A DNA stretch of 64,000 nt, from contig NZ_CP011393.1 of the NCBI RefSeq assembly GCF_001644665.1, positions 1,510,001 through 1,574,000 of the forward strand. Direction: 5' to 3'. Below are positions 62,687 through 64,000 of the stretch, piece by piece. Under the pieces are notes generated by a model, which worked only from the letters and a program-made list of their open reading frames with translations, did no database searches and was not told where the DNA came from. The translations under genes and the position numbers were made by a program. Every line of letters begins with the position of its first letter. Position 1 is the first letter of the stretch. The stretch comes from Fervidobacterium pennivorans. GTDB lineage: Bacteria > Thermotogota > Thermotogae > Thermotogales > Fervidobacteriaceae.

Positions 62687-64000
62687 GTGAAGTATGTAAT
62701 GTCTATACTGGTGAGTCTGTTAGTTCTTGCGGTTGTTAGTTTTGCATTTGACCCAACTATCTATGTTTCAGCAGGTGTTGGTGAACCAGATACACTTGAT
62801 ATTCACCAAGCGTATGATACTGTCAGCGGAGAAGTTATTTACAACGTCTACGAAAGCCTTATCGCTTATAAAGGTAGTAGTTTGACAGAATTCGAACCAA
62901 GGTTAGCGACACAAGTTCCAAGCGTTAAGAACGGACTTATAAGAGACGGTGGAAAGACGTACGTGTTTCCTATAAGGAAAGGAGTTAAGTTTCATAACGG
63001 TGCAACGTTGACACCAGAAGATGTTGAATACTCTTTTGAAAGGGGATTGCTTTACGATCCTGCTGGTGGTCCAATGTGGATGCTTTGGAACGCTATTTTC
63101 GGTGTTAACTCACTCAACGAGATGATACAAAAGTATGTTGGAAAACCTGTTTCTGAGGTATTCAAAGATGGTGAGCCACTGCCCGAATACAAGGACAAGA
63201 TAGTTCAAATGTACAAAGAAGTTATAGACCCAGCTATCGAGGTTGAAGGGGACAATGTAGTGTTCAGACTTGCAAGACCATATGGTCCATTCCTCACAAT
63301 AATGGCACACACAGTTGGATGGTCGGCTGTGCTTGACAAAGAAACATCTATTAAGATGGGACTCTGGGATGGAAAACCGGATACTTGGTGGAAGTACAGA
63401 AACATAGCTAAAGAAAAGTCACCATTGTACGCGATAGCGATTGGAACAGGTCCATACAGACTTGTGGAATGGGACAGAACAAACAGAAAAGTTGTTCTTG
63501 AAGCATTCAAAGACTACTGGCGTGGCGAACCAAGACTTAAGAAGGTTATTCTTCTCACTGTTAGTGAGTGGGGTACAAGAAAACTTATGCTTGAAAAAGG
63601 CGATGCTGACGATATTGCCGTTGTTCTTGAATATCTTGACCAGATAAGAGGGAACAAGGACATACAAATTATAGACAATATTCCATCTATGTCAGTCACC
63701 GTTGTGGGATTCTCCTGGTCAGTTTCGCCAAACAGCAAATACATAGGTAGTGGAAAATGGGACGGGAACGGAATGCCTCCAGACTTTTTCAGCAACATCA
63801 ACGCGAGAAAAGCGATATCCTATGTCATCAACTATGATGCAGTGATTAGGGATGTTCTAAAAGGATACGGAACAAGAATTCCCGCGGCATTGCCCAATGG
63901 ACTCTTAGGATTTGACCCAACATTGCCACTTTACAAATTCAACTTAACTGAGGCAAGAAAAGCACTTGAAAAAGCATGGGACGGGAAAGCCTTAAAGATA
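62687..64000 (+). CDS. Peptide/nickel-type ABC transporter substrate-binding protein, 3' end beyond window
   Basis: GTG start 8 nt after GGGGGG; 438 codons seen, open to the window edge. Signal peptide 1-20 (YVMSILVSLLVLAVVSFAF). SBP_bac_5 family: EPDTLDIHQAYDTVSGEVIYNVYESL, the marker FPIRKGVKFHNGATLTPEDVEYSFER in pieces, GTGPYRLVEWDR and NINARKAISYVINYDAV. Such proteins bind oligopeptides or, in Thermotogota, oligosaccharides. The permease and ATPase genes would follow outside. Copy D of the IS family separates it from its promoter. Confidence 0.9.
   Translation, partial: MKYVMSILVSLLVLAVVSFAFDPTIYVSAGVGEPDTLDIHQAYDTVSGEVIYNVYESLIAYKGSSLTEFEPRLATQVPSVKNGLIRDGGKTYVFPIRKGVKFHNGATLTPEDVEYSFERGLLYDPAGGPMWMLWNAIFGVNSLNEMIQKYVGKPVSEVFKDGEPLPEYKDKIVQMYKEVIDPAIEVEGDNVVFRLARPYGPFLTIMAHTVGWSAVLDKETSIKMGLWDGKPDTWWKYRNIAKEKSPLYAIAIGTGPYRLVEWDRTNRKVVLEAFKDYWRGEPRLKKVILLTVSEWGTRKLMLEKGDADDIAVVLEYLDQIRGNKDIQIIDNIPSMSVTVVGFSWSVSPNSKYIGSGKWDGNGMPPDFFSNINARKAISYVINYDAVIRDVLKGYGTRIPAALPNGLLGFDPTLPLYKFNLTEARKALEKAWDGKALKI

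Overview
The window looks like a chromosome segment of a thermophilic member of the Thermotogota, most likely a Fervidobacterium. The inference rests on AT-rich DNA, frequent GTG/TTG starts behind strong GGAGG sites, a Thermotogales-type order yicC-remA-gmk-rpoZ, a Thermotoga-like PrmA, a xylose/glucose-type sugar ABC operon with a ROK repressor, and an Ord/Ort/Ora ornithine-fermentation operon. I could not run a database search, so genus is an inference.

Layout. 1-4.3 kb: the end of a secreted glycan-active enzyme (Glucodextran_C-like tail), then on the minus strand a PhoPQ-related exported hydrolase and an orphan sensor kinase. 4.4-9.8 kb: iron alcohol dehydrogenase, transketolase, then yicC-remA-gmk-rpoZ. 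9.8-15.6 kb: purine operon purF-purN-AICAR transformylase-purD-purM plus a LemA protein; the purH product lacks the IMP cyclohydrolase domain. 15.7-20.9 kb (minus): ROK regulator and xylFGH. 21.2-32.8 kb: GlmL/MutL-type ATPase, Nudix protein, ispE, Lon-like protease, pfkA, amidohydrolase, mnmG, LysM-M23 protein, prmA (probably with a CTG start), DUF501 protein. 32.8-41 kb: NYN nuclease-like protein, rlmH, flagellar flgM-flgN-flgK-flgL behind a sigma-28 promoter, a methyltransferase with a terminator inside its coding sequence, and purB.

41-64 kb is the accessory part. It holds a Thr/Glu-repeat membrane protein, one full IS (IS6-like DDE transposase) and three short non-autonomous derivatives of it, each with a perfect 8-9 bp target duplication, and an intact IS110 element whose upstream end folds like a bridge RNA. 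Next to the IS110 lies the ornithine degradation operon (ord-ortA-ortB-oraS-oraE plus a glutamate-semialdehyde dehydrogenase). Then comes an operon for four exported proteins that combine OB folds, a beta-barrel-like protein, an intact thermonuclease, and a lipoprotein with a dead thermonuclease and GLUG repeats. It is followed by secreted alkaline phosphatase PhoA. Further on are a transglutaminase-like protein, a dipeptide epimerase, tRNA-Pro(GGG) and the start of a peptide-type ABC binding protein.

How they work together. The ornithine operon would convert D-ornithine to alanine and acetyl-CoA; the GlmL-type ATPase 22 kb away is a candidate reactivase for the B12-dependent OraSE. The OB/nuclease operon plus PhoA resembles a split version of the secreted YhcR nuclease-nucleotidase and may degrade extracellular DNA for phosphate or nucleosides. 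Three of the four IS-family copies sit 23-25 bp in front of start codons of exported-protein genes, between gene and probable native promoter, so the element family may be rewiring expression of the cell-surface genes here.
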